64,000 nucleotides of DNA. It comes from Holothuria scabra. Lineage: Eukaryota > Echinodermata > Holothuroidea > Aspidochirotida > Holothuriidae. A program made the translations under genes and the position numbers. Under the pieces are notes generated by a model. It made no database searches, was not told the origin of the DNA, and saw only the letters and a list, made by a program, of their open reading frames with translations. The DNA is taken from contig CM074185.1 of the NCBI GenBank assembly GCA_037179385.1, forward strand, positions 5,327,371 through 5,391,370, in the 5' to 3' direction. Below, piece after piece: positions 21,421 to 33,644 of this stretch (position 1 is its first letter; each line of letters opens with the position of its first letter).

Positions 21421-24304
21421 GTAAGACTTTAAAGTTATGTCTTGTATTGAAAGTCATGGTATTACTTTTATATTTTTGAACCGAAGTGCATTCTTCGATT
21501 ATATGGTGGTATGTTCCACCAATAGCATATTGATCCACAAATACACTTATTTGTTACCCTTTACCTTTTTATCCTAACAAACTCCTAAACAATTACTTCT
21601 ACAAAATGATTGCCATACCAAGGCTATCAAAATTTCCAAAAATCGTATGTGACGCATCTTGTAAGTCATCACAAGCCACCCATCCAATCCACCAACAACC
21701 CTGGCAGATACTCATGTCTGTCCCATCTATTCAAGAAACAAGGGTTGCTTATCAATAAGCACATAGTTTAAGACTAAATCCACTCATAAAAACATTAGAT
21801 TTGTAGATAATCTAAACACAGGCAATAGGAGGTGTAACAAACGCCAGATAAAATCTCCCGGAAATATGAACAAGGTAGAATTGGTTTACACTGTGAAGAC
21901 CTCAGTCTTTTCGCATTTCATACGTCACTTCATGACGTATGTGTTTATTGCTTTTCACTCAGTCTGAACAGAGCAATGGCACAAATAATTTTAATGGAAA
22001 AGTTACGATGTCGCAATCAGCTGACATATCAGAGCATTTTGCAAAGAAATAATCAAATAAATATGCATTTATTTCCTTAAATTTGACAAAAAATTCATGA
22101 ATTTCCTACGGATCTTAGCAATTCAATGTTTTTCAGGAAAATTGATGAATTACTCACTTAACGGAACTCGACAATGAACTCTTTCAATTTTATTCAAACG
22201 TTATACATTAAACTAAACAACACAAAAATCTCAAAATTTGCGAGATAACATCAAAATTAAAATAGAGATAAGGGATTTACAAAGCAATCAAGACACTGTG
22301 AATACTTATTTACCTTCCAACAGAAGAAACTAGATCGCCAGAATAGTTAACCAAATAACCCAATAAATGAATCAACAGAAAAATTTTACAAACCCACAAT
22401 TCTTCATAGTCATCTACGAGCTCTACAAAATTTCAGCTCTGCAATTAAACACATTGCAGATAAATGACCAATTATGCAATTACCAAATGTCATTTAATTA
22501 GCGTTTCAATGAAGAAATGATTGATTATTCACTTAACGGGCGTCTTAAATTCTACATTCTCCAGACAGCTGATGAATTATCCCATTTCAACTATTTAAGC
22601 AGTCGTAGAAAAATGACAAATAACGAAATTCATGCAACTTTAAACTCCTACATTTCAAAGGGAAAGGATAAAGAACGCTTTATTTAAAAACAATCAATCA
22701 TAAGAAAAACATTTCCGTAGAAACATTGGATTCTCCTAAAAATTCTGAGCCATTAAATTTAATTGGTTGAGGGACCACTTGAAACCAAGGAAATGTTTAC
22801 GACATCTTTGAGCGCGCATTGTGGCTGGTGCAAGTACTTTTCAAATTTTTGAACTAGGAATGTTACAAATTTGATAGCTTAATACTTGTGTTAAACGGAC
22901 CTGTGTTGTGTACAGTGGAAGCTTATACAATAATCAATACCTATATACGTATCCATAAAGCGCTAACATCTACAAAGTATCTATTCGCCCTGCTCTTGAA
23001 AACTAATTAATGGCCAACTCGAGAAGAAAGTCTTTATACTCGACTTAAAACCGTGCGAGAAAAGGAGAGAAAGCACTCCCTGTTGTGACATTTTTAATGA
23101 GATTTCTTGAATAATTGTTTAAGAGTCTAAAGTAGCAAAATAGACACCCTATAAGGCAACGAAGAAGTCCGGTGATTCACTGCAAATCTTTTAAAAGGAT
23201 GATGTAAAAAAATTTCATACCGAACATTTCTCTGTTGTTGTGATTAATTGGCAGTCCGAACTTTTAAATTCGTTTGATATTAGGGCTGTTTTTGGAAACT
23301 AAATTCGCAATTTGACAGAACCTATAAATTTCTATAAAACGTGACTCGTCACCTCATCGCAGATAAGTACTACCCCTACTCACTCGGAGTGTCTATATCG
23401 ACAGGGGGACCGGCTTTCCCTGTCTAAAATCGTCTGCTGACACCCTTTTCAATGAAAACGCACTATTTAAGCATTAAAGCCCCTGTGTGCTTTCCAATGA
23501 CGCAAATAAGTAGTTGACTGAAGGTCTTGATAACAACATGCTCAAAAAGCCACCATTATTTGTACTATTGGTACACTCTGCCCTTTATTCCAATGTGACG
23601 AGTAACCTGTGATCTGTGATTTAGGAGAAGGTAATTTGCTAAAAACATATCAATGTTGTAAATGGTATCAGCACATATATATAGGGTACGAGGTTTGCTT
23701 AGGTCATAGTTTCAACATTATGCACGTTTGTAATCTTACAATCAATCTTCATTCCAACAACAATATCAATCAGGTTTTACCAGAATCCTTGAATTGGTAT
23801 TAATTTGTATAGCTGTATGAGTGCAGACTAGCCACCATATCAATATCATGGCAGGCATTTTATGCGGTGGTAATTACACCATATGACTTTAAGACCCACC
23901 GGAGTTAGGCCTGGTGCAATAAACCATGGTTGTGTCTAGACAGCTATGAGAGGGGTTAGCAATTATAAGGTTGGAAAAATCGAATATCCCTGGAGGAAAG
24001 AATATCTGCTCGAAGATTCACCCTCTCAGTTGATGGTCCGAAGGGTGAAGAAATAATTGATGCAAACATATAAAGCACTGTCTCTGTCGTGTCAACGTGA
24101 ATAATAAAAGACTTTGTAGAGTAAAAAGTAGTTCCCGCAAACTGTTTTCCTAAGAGACTCCTGGTTAAAACGCAGTTGTTGTCCCAGTGAAAGTGGTTTT
24201 AGAGTACAGTGATAACACTCTTAAGTGATCGTTTTCAATCAGCTTGCTACTCCGAACATGCAGAGTTGTAACCTTTCACTGCAACACAACGCCATGCTTC
24301 TTCT
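21421..24304. other. Intron, no gene seen
   Basis: About 2.9 kb of AT-rich sequence. A short palindrome, ACGTCACTTCATGACGT near 21930, includes CRE-like TGACGT halves. No splice-bounded coding text or recognised transposon was found. Confidence 0.5.
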
Positions 24305-24601
24305 GTGTACACATTCTTTAACGAAATATCACATCTAATGAAGGTTAACTTTATTTTTCGTTGGAAGGTATCTAGAGGGAAAAAAATAGTGCTCAAAGTC
24401 TTGAATGTAAACCTGACAAAAAACACCGACCATAAAGGCCACTTTTACACTACTTTGAAAGGACAAGAATATGTAACCACTCGGGGAGGAGAAATGGGAA
24501 CCGAGGATAGCTGTCTACAAGCTTTGGAAAACTTAATGAAAATTTTGGAAAATCATGACTTAGATCGTGTCTTTGCTGAACAATGTCCACGCGATACATA
24601 A
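24305..24601 (+). CDS. Unrecognised open frame, 98 codons
   Basis: An open frame with varied, coding-like amino-acid content from about codon 20: SRGKKIVLKVLNVNLTKN, then GHFYTTLKGQEYV and SCLQALENLMKILENH, ending in TAA. It is charged and hydrophilic, with no signal peptide or membrane segment. No family was recognised. It could be a retroelement remnant, since a Penelope-like fragment lies 650 bases downstream on the same strand, or a single exon of a host gene. No convincing promoter or AATAAA was seen. Confidence 0.3.
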   Translation: MYTFFNEISHLMKVNFIFRWKVSRGKKIVLKVLNVNLTKNTDHKGHFYTTLKGQEYVTTRGGEMGTEDSCLQALENLMKILENHDLDRVFAEQCPRDT

Positions 24602-25039
24602 GTAGCATCTCACCTGACACCTCAAATCATTCAAAGCCTACCAATGGCAATTAACAACAGAGCATGCTACTAATCATCTAATGGGGAGGTTATGTATATG
24701 AGATAGCATGTCGACTGAAGATCGTTGTTGTTACATAATGTTATTTAAGGAAAGCGGATTGAGGCTTTTCGTCGACATTCAAAAAGCTCCCGAAACTTTA
24801 TCGCCCTTTTTAGACAATATATTTAATTATTAAAAGCCTATATTGAAGAAAATGTTTATTTCCACTGACTGTTCTAAAAGCAACCACTTACTGCATTAGA
24901 CGTTGCAATTTCGGGCTCGCAAAACGGGCGAAAAATTTTGACTTTTTAAAAATTGATAATTACAAATATAGAGCTTTTATTAGGAAGAATTTGTAATTAA
25001 GTTAGAAAAACGGCACTGTGGTTGACTGGTGTACCAAAT

Positions 25040-25115
25040 TTCCGACATTTTCACTTTTCGAGCCAGGGAATCGCTCTGCCCCCCCCCCCCCCGCCTCTGT
25101 AGCTGCGTCACTACT
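25040..25115 (-). repeat. Family-A repeat end, minus orientation
   Basis: A C-run followed by CTCTGTAGCTGCGTCACTAC, the complement of the family-A AGTGGCGTAGCTAC end with one change. Confidence 0.45.
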
Positions 25116-25245
25116 CTACAAAGTTAAACAAATTGATAGTATTTTGACACTTCAATAACTAAAGAATCCATCTGCACCGACAACTCAACTGAGAGGGTTG
25201 AAAGGTGTCTGACCATTGGTGTGTGTGAGATAATTTGAGTACGGT

Positions 25246-25632
25246 ATGGGCAAGTTCCCCCCCCCCCCCCTCGTGCCCCTATGGCGAGCCGCTAATGATA
25301 CAGGGCAAGAATTTGATGACGCCATTAAAGGTATCAATTATAAAGAACGGTCAAATCTGCTCTTGCCTAGTTTTCAAAGTTATCTATACACCCCACACAC
25401 TGACATAAAAACCAAAGTGCTAAAACAAAACCTGCTAAGACACTGGCACCTGATATCGGAAGATCCGAATTTGTGTCAAATCTTTCCAACACCTACGTGC
25501 CTAGCCTATGAGAGGGCGCCCAATATAAAAGATTACTTGGTTAATTCTAGGCTTATAAGCGACGGTGAATTGGAAGCAACTAAAGAGGATAATGAAGATT
25601 GCTACCTCGATGCACTCATCGAGGCGCTCTAA
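25246..25632 (+). pseudogene. Penelope-like polyprotein fragment (PLE-4)
   Basis: The frame reads NYKERSNLLLPSFQS, then KQNLLRHWHLISEDPN, IFPTPTCLAYERAPNIKDYL and VNSRL. This resembles the stretch between the RT thumb and the zinc finger of Penelope-like elements, where a HWHIL-SDP--IFP-PP-VAY-RAPNLKD pattern is typical. Neither the catalytic RT nor the nuclease is nearby, and no hammerhead motif was found. It is on the plus strand, opposite to the other Penelope-like copies. Confidence 0.55.
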
Positions 25633-26497
25633 AAAGAGCATTTTCTTGAATTACGACCAGGACAAACTAAAAATTTCGACTACTGATGGAGCTCAACATT
25701 AAAACCAAGAGCAGAAGCATGTCTAGTTGAAGGTTAAAGAAACCTTAGAGAGCAGTGCTCCAAAGTATCTGCGGTCTTTCATCCCACCCCACAGCACATA
25801 AATGCTACCTGTCTACCCACAAGACAAATTATCCGTTAAGAACGCTTTTAAAATTTTAAAATTTCTGAAACAAGGGACTACATACGTAGTATCAGATAAT
25901 GCTACCGCCTACCTATTTTAATTGATATGGAGCTTGTTATTCAGAAAGTTTGCCTCCCCCCCCCGGGAAATCAATCAATTAAAATAAAAAAATAAAAATA
26001 AATCATCAATATATCTTCACTCACAGCGTCAGTTTCTACTCGTGAAATATACGGACATTTGACCGGGAATAGCAAAAGAGAGGATGGTATGCTGAATAGG
26101 GAAATCGTAATTTGGCGACCATCATTCGCGATATCTATTGGAAATTTGTAATTGCAAAAACTATGCAAAAATTGTACTAGTTGTTAGGTATGTAGTGTAC
26201 ATATGGCATCAGACTATTGATGAATGCGTTGGTCTTGGTTTAGCCCCGTGCTGATCTCAAGTGGCGACGCGCAGACTGGCAGATGTAACTGGGATGTACA
26301 AGGTGAATATGGGGGGGGGGGGAGGGGGGTATGATTCAAAATTAGGTAACGAACATAGGCCTATATAGGCTGTTTGACAGTTGTAAGTTTTATCTTGCAT
26401 AGGCGTGCGAGGCCGTGACAGTGAGGCAGATTTCCCTTCAACAATTTTTTTACATTGAAAGTTCTTAAAATCTAAAAATTACAGACATGAATTCTTG
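25633..26497. other. Intron, no gene seen
   Basis: AT-rich, with scattered C- and G-runs (25957, 26311). No coding evidence. Confidence 0.45.
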
Positions 26498-26630
26498 TTT
26501 CAGGGCTGAGTACATGCAGCTTAGAACACTCACCAAGTGTCGTTTCTGGTCATTTGGAGGGTTTGTAAGGCCCAAATTTTCTTATACGCTCCGCGCCAAC
26601 CGATGGAGGCGCTCCGTTTAGATAGTGTAC
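26498..26630 (+). repeat. Family-C interspersed repeat
   Basis: Closely parallels 3748-3895: both hold GGCTG(A/G)GTACATG, a TGGAGGGTTTGTAA block, then GCTCCGCGCCAACCGAT and GGCGCTCCGTTTAGATAG. Confidence 0.65.
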
Positions 26631-27861
26631 ACAATTCAATTATCCATGAATGAACTTGCCCCTCCCTTGTAAAAATTTCTACGGATGTCCTTGCATGGAC
26701 GACTGAATCGTTGTTGCTACATAATGTTATCTAAGGCCTACGAACTGACATTCTTCTATGACATTTCAAGTTTCAAACCTTTTTGTCCATTTTAAAATAA
26801 ACTATTTAAAATCAAGAGCTTCCATTGGAGAAAACGGCAATGAAACGGCAATGTAGCTGGCGGTGTCTCTTGATGATGTGCTGTCACATATGGATAATAT
26901 CACATTTCGTCATTTCCAGAGTACGGAAAAGTATAGTGAACAGATTAATGAGCGAACACTAACGCATTTTACATTCCCTTTTGCGTCCCTCATTTTTCAC
27001 GAGGACTGTCCCCCAGCTCCCCGCTCTCGCACCTACGCTTCAGGTATAGTTCGCTGGAAATTTCCCATTCAAACTGTTTAAATATGGTCCAACTTTGATT
27101 ATGTTTTGATTCTGTTTAAAAAAAATAGTTCACGTTCGAAAAAAATTACACAATTTTGAAAGTTATCTTTTTCACCACAGCCATTCGGGCTTCTTCCAAA
27201 TAAGTTATTTAAAAATCCTGAAAACTCTCTCGACCCGACCCTTTACTCCTTGTGCAGACGCACACCCTATTGCATTGTTCATGTCCTGAGCTGACATTGC
27301 ATATAAAGCCAAAACATGTAATCTGAATGCTCTATGTGCATGTTGTAAAATGTCAGCTAGTACAGTACGCTGCATCTCTTTAGCTTTCATGTCAAAAGAT
27401 GCAACGGTGAGTTAGCCCTTCCTCTTAACTGCACTCGGTTCTGTGACAGTCAACATTTCATAGGAGGGATTGTGTTGCATTTTTCCACAAAGAAACAGTA
27501 AAAGGAAACGCAGAAGAGAGCTTCTTATCGCATGTAAATCGGTTTCCTTTTGGATCACACAATACGAAAAAGTGTCCGAACTCTGAAACTACAAACATAT
27601 GCAACCGACATATCTGAAACTTTTAATCAAATTGTCAATTTTTGTCATTTCTTTTTGCAACTACCATGAACGACCATTGAATATGCCTTATCCCTATGGG
27701 GGTATATTCCAACATCCATTCTGGACGGATGTACTGACAAAATCAGCTTATGTATCGGCAAAACATCCCAAAAGCTCAAGCGGGGCGACCGCCCTCCTCT
27801 CTCTTTACGCTGGCGATTCTGTCGTGTTATATGTATAAGAGCTTCTCTGTTTCATATCCAG
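26631..27861. other. Intron before CCP exon 3
   Basis: Short open frames (for example 26863-27081) have no recognised family and no paired splice sites. The block near 26815 (AAAATCAAGAGCTTCCATTG) resembles repeats near 55425 and 63265. Confidence 0.45.
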
Positions 27862-28050
27862 ATACCTGTCCCACTGAAGCAATTGAGAATGGCGAAGTTA
27901 AAACTGAGGATTCACGTTTCTTTATTCAAGAAGCTAGACATGGGGATTTTAGACAATTCAGTTGTAATCCGGGTTACGAAATTGACGGTGAAGAAAGATC
28001 ACAATGCAACTATGGCGAATGGTCAAACGAAAAACCCACATGTATAGTAG
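27862..28050 (+). CDS. Sushi/CCP domain exon 3
   Basis: A 189-base phase 1-1 exon, acceptor tttcatatccag, donor GTAAGA. It encodes a typical four-cysteine CCP module: TCPTEAIENGEVKTED, then FSCNPGYEIDGEE, SQCNYGEWSNE and KPTCIV. The IENG, NPGY and EW signatures are textbook sushi features. At 63 codons it matches the family's usual length. It is part of the extracellular CCP series. It clusters with exons 4-6 within 6 kb, suggesting this portion arose by local exon duplication. Confidence 0.92.
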
Positions 28051-28317
28051 GTAAGAACTAAGCCGAAGATACGTCCAAGCAGCATACCACAGCGAGGGCA
28101 TAAAACATACACTCTGTCTCTTAATTAAATAAAGGCTAATATTTTCTGAAAATCGAGATGGTCATCGATTGCCAAAAGAAAAAAAAAAGGACTTTACCCA
28201 AGCTACATAACAAGTTACCTGTAGAAAAAAGAAGAATGATGTAGGTTAAATAAGTTGTTTTTTTTTTATCTGTAAGTAACTGCACAACATTTTGTGTAGT
28301 CTTTTTTAAAGGAAGAT
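28051..28317. other. Intron, no feature seen
   Basis: AT-rich, with no coding or repeat signature. Confidence 0.5.
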
Positions 28318-29715
28318 GCGGGACTAATTTTATCAGTGCCATAGCTTTTCGGGCAAGGGTGACAAGTTGCCCCGGGCGCCACATCTGGGAGAGGTGGCAC
28401 CAGATCGAGATTCCTTAAAATATGCTAGAACTCAAGGGTGGAGCCACAGAAGGCTAAACCCACTCCCCCGTCGGGGAGAAGATCCAAATTTCGACAGCAT
28501 CCTTCTTTCCTACGTTAAAGAAACAACACCGATAGGCTTCAGCCTCTCTTCTGACGATCTTTCTTATTTTGCTTAAGACAAGAAATCCTTCACGAAAATT
28601 AAAAATTCTCAAGATTCCTTACAAAAATTCATAAAATTTTCAATAAATACCCAGATTTTCAGATATTTTGTAAACAATCAACAAATTGACAGTTACACCA
28701 TGCGACCAAATATAAAACCTCACCATACTGCTGCCTTGATTTTGATTTCTGTGTGAATTATAGGCAGCTTGATCTTCGATAAAGAGTTTTCTCTTTCAAT
28801 TCTCTTCTAAAAATAAAACCTTTTTTCAGATTTTCTGCCATAAAATTCTCTCAGTATGTAAGCTCCAGATTTTAAAATATATGATAAAAGGAAGAAAAAC
28901 TTTTTCGGAAAAATCCTTAAGCTTCATGATAACATTCTTTAACCCAACAAGCTACAAGCCTCCCTGGCGACCTATTTGATTTTTGTTCATAAGGAGATCA
29001 GATTCTCCAATTAAAAATCCGGCCAAATTCGTCAGAATTAAAAAAGCTTATTGAAAATGCCAAAGGATTTTCTGTAAAGGTTCAATTTCGGTGGATACTC
29101 CGTACAACAAAAAACCCAAGATGACTTCAATAACCCCATGGCCATTCATTGCCTTTAATTTTGCTCTCGAAAGGCAGATCAGATAAAAAAAAATTACCCC
29201 ACATTTTTCAGTTTTACCCTACCAAAATTCCATATTTTCTTCCATTAAATTGCACAATTTTTTTGAATATACGCTCTTGATTTTCAAATCATTGTCCGCT
29301 ACAGGTAAAAAGCTTTCGGGATAATTTTCAGTTTCGTCTGACAGCATTAATTGGTGGAACTTCGAAAAACGGCTTATCCCAAACGAATTATAGTAACCCA
29401 TAAAACTTTTTTGGTTTGCTTATATCCTTGGCAGGTTCTTCAATATTTCTAATGATCCCTACAAGCTTAAAAAGCAAAATGTCTTTCAAAAACAAAAATT
29501 TTCTTCAACACAATTTCCAGGATTTCAATAAGGCCTTTATCACTGTTAAAGATATCAAAAAATGTCGGCGCCCTGCGCTTGCCTTAAATTCTACCAGTCA
29601 AGTCCCACCGAGAACTCATCGTCGTTGTCGGGCCCCAAAATGCCCACCATTTTGTCGGAGAGTTATGCGTCCCTGTCCGGCAAATTCCGGCGCCCCAACT
29701 CACCACAAAGAGAGA
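28318..29715 (-). repeat. Family-B repeat, long copy
   Basis: The right end (29560-29710), read on the minus strand, has GGGGCGCCGGAATTTGCC, then GACAGGG, GGGGCCCGACAA and TGGTAGAATTTAAGGC. These blocks occur in the same order at 62345-62480 on the plus strand. The interior is AT-rich with degenerate repeats (AGATTTTCAGATATT near 28651 and CAGATTTTCTGCC near 28829). The left boundary near 28318 is approximate. No protein was recognised; class unknown. Confidence 0.55.
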
Positions 29716-29807
29716 TGATATTAAAATAATCACTTTGTTTCTTTGAGTTGTATAAATATTCACAGGATTACCCCCAGAAAGACAGGTTATTTAGTTATAT
29801 ATTAGTT

Positions 29808-29950
29808 ATATATAGTTTTACGGCACAGTTTTCAACCAATTGCTTCAAGTCGATCTGGCCAGGGCCTTTTTTCCAGGAAGATGGGGGGGGGGTAACGCCA
29901 ATTTCGTATGTTGTTCCGGGCAAAACAAACCCTAGATACGCCACTGGGTG
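29808..29950. mobile_element. SINE fragment, copy 3
   Basis: The core ACGGCACAGTTTTCAACCAA is followed by GCTTCAAGTCGATCTGGCC, then joined to a G-run and a minus-oriented family-A end at GATACGCCACTGG. It lies in the first unit of the tandem duplication. Confidence 0.55.
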
Positions 29951-30377
29951 TTACTTACTAGTATATAGTAATCAGGTTTCCACCAATGTTTGATAAATAT
30001 GGAAGGTGCAGTTAACTCCCTGTATGAAATGATGCTAATTGACATTTACCTTTAGGCAAAGAAATCCCAACTGTCGGAGTCATGCAACGCTAAATTATTT
30101 TTCACTATAAAAACCATCACAAGTACGTTGCTATAGTAAAAATAGGGCACAGTGAGCTTCTAGTTCCTTTCTTATTAACATTCTACTTTTATTATTGGGT
30201 AAAACAATGTTTGACAAGACCAAAATTTTTTCCAAAGACTTTCCTCAAAACAAACTCCTCAGTTTTTTTTTTTTTTTTTTTATTCTTGTCGGGGAGTTTG
30301 GCTTCCCTGTCGGGCAAATCCTGACGCCACCACTCACCATAAAAAGAAATGATATTACAATAACCACTTAAACATTT

Positions 30378-30490
30378 TGAGTACGGCACAGTTTCTAAAC
30401 AATTGGTTCAATCGAGCTGGCCACGGCCCTTTTTCAAGGAAGATGGGGGAAGGAGCGCCAAGTTTCGTTTGTTGCCCCGCGCGAAACAAA
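30378..30490. mobile_element. SINE fragment, copy 4
   Basis: The counterpart of copy 3 in the second duplicated unit: ACGGCACAGTTTCTAAACAA, then GGTTCAATCGAGCTGGCC. Confidence 0.55.
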
Positions 30491-30910
30491 CCCTTGTTGT
30501 TAATAATAATCAGGTTTCCAACAATGTTTGATAATGTGAAAGGTGCAGTTTACTCATGCATGCAATAATGCAAATTGACAGTTGCCTTTATGCAAAGAAC
30601 ACCCACCTGTCGTTGTCATGCAACGCTAAATTATTTTTCACTATAAGAGCATGTTTACCATGATAACAAGTACGTTTCTAGGGTAAAAATAGGGCGTAAT
30701 AGGCACTGTTGTGCATCATACTAAAGTCTTTTGCAAAATTGATGACAAGGCAAATAGATGTTCGTGAATATTTAATTTCGGGTCAGCACATGATACCCAA
30801 TCTATCTAGCTCTGTCCAGTCAACTTCCTCTCTTATTTTGTGGTTTGGCTTCTAGTTCCTTTCTAATTTACATTCTATTTTTAATATTGGATTTTAGTAT
30901 TGGGATATTT

Positions 30911-31297
30911 GGCAAGAGTTTTTTCTTAATGGAGAACCTCTGCTCATCAACATGAATTAATAAAATGGCGAAAGAGAAACTGGAAGCTCAAAATAATGAA
31001 TTTTCATCACAAACCCACTACCACAAGCGATTGTTCTTCGAAACGACGCACTAAGAAATAATTCTATCAATTAATTCAACATTAACATGAAGTTCAAATT
31101 TCCAAAAGGTTTAAAAGGAATGAGAAAAGTATGAAATAGGTCACAATTTCTTTGTAGCTGCTCATTTTGATTTTTGACTACATAGTTGTACTGTAAGGCT
31201 GCAGTGCGTTCTGTGGGTTGAACTTCCAAGGGTCGTTTTAGGAGCTTTATTTCTTAACATGATATGACAGAAATTATGTTTACTTCTGCTCTCACAG
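30911..31297. other. Intron before CCP exon 4
   Basis: No feature seen apart from the acceptor at 31295-31297. Confidence 0.5.
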
Positions 31298-31486
31298 CTT
31301 TCTGCACAATTCCAGCTGTTGCTAATGGAATCTTCACCAGATCGGATCTAAGTCAATTTTCCGAAGACGCCAGTCACGGTGAATTTGGTCGGTCAAAATG
31401 TAACGATGGCTACACTCCTACTGAGATCACGTGGTCCCAATGTCTAAGTGGACAGTGGTCCCATGACCTTCCCACTTGTGAACCAG
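31298..31486 (+). CDS. Sushi/CCP domain exon 4
   Basis: A 189-base phase 1-1 exon, acceptor gctctcacag. The donor GTTGGT is weaker than in the other exons. It encodes FCTIPAVANGIFTRSD, then SKCNDGYTPTE, SQCLSGQWSHD and LPTCEP: four cysteines, the VANG turn and the GQW tryptophan. An in-frame ATG precedes the acceptor at 31264, but the exon phase and the tight match to the other CCP exons favour an internal exon over a start. There is no signal peptide. It lies 3.2 kb after exon 3 and 1.6 kb before exon 5. Confidence 0.9.
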
Positions 31487-33075
31487 GTTGGTGTGCTACA
31501 AAGTCTTGAGTTGGTTTTAGAGGCATTACCGATCAGTTTATGATCGAAATTTGATGTTATTTACAGAAACGTCATGTTTCTCAGAAGCAGGATAAAGTTC
31601 CCAAATATAGGCTCGAATGTGTGCATGAATCTAAAACTTGTCAACTTAAACATTAGATGACCTAATCCATTAAAATATCTTACTTTTGAAAACCATCTAA
31701 GAGCAAATAGAATTATGTGTTTTAGCCTATCCGGACCAGTTACTGATCCAGACTATTTAGAGTTACCTTTAATTTAAGGACGGGGCCTTTCTATAGGAAT
31801 TACGATGAAATTGAAAAGGAGCTCACTTGATTCCAGCTACTACCTTTTCTTTCTGCATTTAATTAAATGCTATATGAAGACGAAAGAGAGCCCCACTATT
31901 TTTCTTAAAGCAAAAAAATATATAATTAGTGAATACATGCGCATCCGACTAGCTTAAAAAACAACAGTTAATGTTCATATGATTAAGCTGACAAAAGGGG
32001 CTAAGTGGGGGGGGGGGGGGTAGTTGATGACAGTGGGCGAACTGCACCATGGGCCACATGCAGACACTTGACTTATTCTTTCCGACGGGTGATAAGAAAA
32101 GCTACATCCCTAGGTTAAAGATCAAATTGAATGGATAACACTGTCAATACTCAGTGGTTGAGTACTCAGTGTGTATCTCGAAAATTTTCCTTCTGAGTAA
32201 CTATCCCCCGACTGATTTCGGAGGTGCTGAGCTGTGCCTCCGCCCCCCCCCCCTTTAAGACGTTTATGTTTTGCAAGTCGGATCTATTTGGGGATGCTAA
32301 TAAACAGCTTTCATAGTAAACTTATGGCGGATATAGGTTTATCAAAGTCTTTTTGACCTATGCATGTTCGGTTGTAACTATACTCAATTTTACGGCTACT
32401 AAGATCGTACGGTCGCATTCACCCTGGGGAAAAATAGAGGCACTTCAGATGGTAAAAGACCAATTAGGTGACTACATAAATCAGATAAGCTTCTATACTG
32501 CTCCCGTCTGTCAAACTTTGGTCTAGGTTCTTTAAAGGCTCTTGAACGCCAACAAAACAACTCAGACACCAAATTCACATTACATACCACTTAATCACTA
32601 GCCCTGACAACTCCCTGTCCAACTTGCAGAAGCAGAACTCCACGTGGTCTTGCTGGAGTTTTTTATTTGGTCAGTAATATTTGTCGTTTACTTACAAGTC
32701 AAAGTATTTGACGCACATCATGTTAGGTGAATAAAAACCACAACTTACAAACTAAAAAAACATCCATTTTCAGGCGGCAAAATGGGAATACAAAGTGTTT
32801 AAAGACTATTACTTCTTCATTTGACTCCACTTCATAGTTGCCGAGCGATCGGCCTCTTGCCTGGAAGTGTTAATTTGTCAAATTTGAACTTTATGCGGAG
32901 GAATTACCAGTAATAAGTGGCCAAATGCAGTTTACTCATTCTTGCTTCTGGGTTTTTGTATTTCTCTGTATATCATGCAGTTTGTTCAATTTGAATGCAT
33001 TAAATGTTGCTACGTTATAAGAGTTGTTTAAGTCAAATTTCACGGACTAAAAACGGGAACTCATTATCTTTCCAG
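31487..33075. other. Intron, no gene seen
   Basis: AT-rich, with a G-run at 32008 and a C-run at 32243. No recognised repeat family. Confidence 0.5.
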
Positions 33076-33273
33076 CACGTTGTCCGGCTATAGAGAACAG
33101 CGGGGAGTACGCAAGCATTCGCTACCATGGTAGTGAATCTGAAGAGGTATCATTCATTCACGGGACCATGCTTGAAATAGAATGCGCTGAAGGAAGGATA
33201 GCTGAAGGAACAACAATATCAAGGTGCAAACTAGGAGAGTGGGGGCCACCCATAGGACGATGTGTACAAAATG
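33076..33273 (+). CDS. Sushi/CCP domain exon 5
   Basis: A 198-base phase 1-1 exon, acceptor atctttccag, donor GTAGGT. It encodes RCPAIENSGEYASIRY, then LEIECAEGRIAEGT, SRCKLGEWGPP and IGRCVQN. The four cysteines and tryptophan are present. The usual NG before the first strand is NSG, and the turn after the second cysteine is short on aromatic residues, so this module has drifted more than exon 3. It is separated from exon 6 by only 371 bases, the shortest intron of the series, which suggests a paired module or recent duplication. Confidence 0.9.
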
Positions 33274-33644
33274 GTAGGTCAAACAAGTCTGTAATCGAAA
33301 TGTTTTTGACACGTTTGTTTTATACAATTTATGCCCTTTTACTATACAAATTGGGACCCCAGTTCTATAGATGACCGCCAGTCAGGACATATTTGTCCCC
33401 ATCCTGGTTATTTTTCTTCATATTTTGCTACATTGCAAAGTAATTAACACACATTTGTTGTAGAATATCACACACCTACTTTGCATATATTGCTTAACTT
33501 TCAAGAAACTACATTTGGAGAGCTTTGACCAGTTCATGCCTCCCAACTCGGACGCACCCATGCCGGGGGAGGGTTGGAAGGTGCATTTCCCAATTAATAA
33601 GTGCAGTCTCGAGACGTGATATTGAAACATATTTAATCCTACAG
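33274..33644. other. Short intron between CCP exons 5 and 6
   Basis: 371 bases, no internal feature seen. Confidence 0.7.

Larger units (their letters stand above)
29640..30910. repeat. Old tandem duplication, unit about 640-690 bases
   Basis: 29640-30200 and 30285-30910 contain the same series of blocks in order: a family-B end, AAATGATATTA with variants, the SINE core, AATCAGGTTTCCA, GCAACGCTAAATTATTTTTC, and ACATTCTA with TTTTTAATATTGG-like text. Divergence is substantial, so the event is old. Confidence 0.75.

Noticed and set aside
26863..27081. 72-residue open frame SLDDVLSHMDNITF and on
   Set aside because: No splice sites, and its end runs into C-rich repeat-like sequence.
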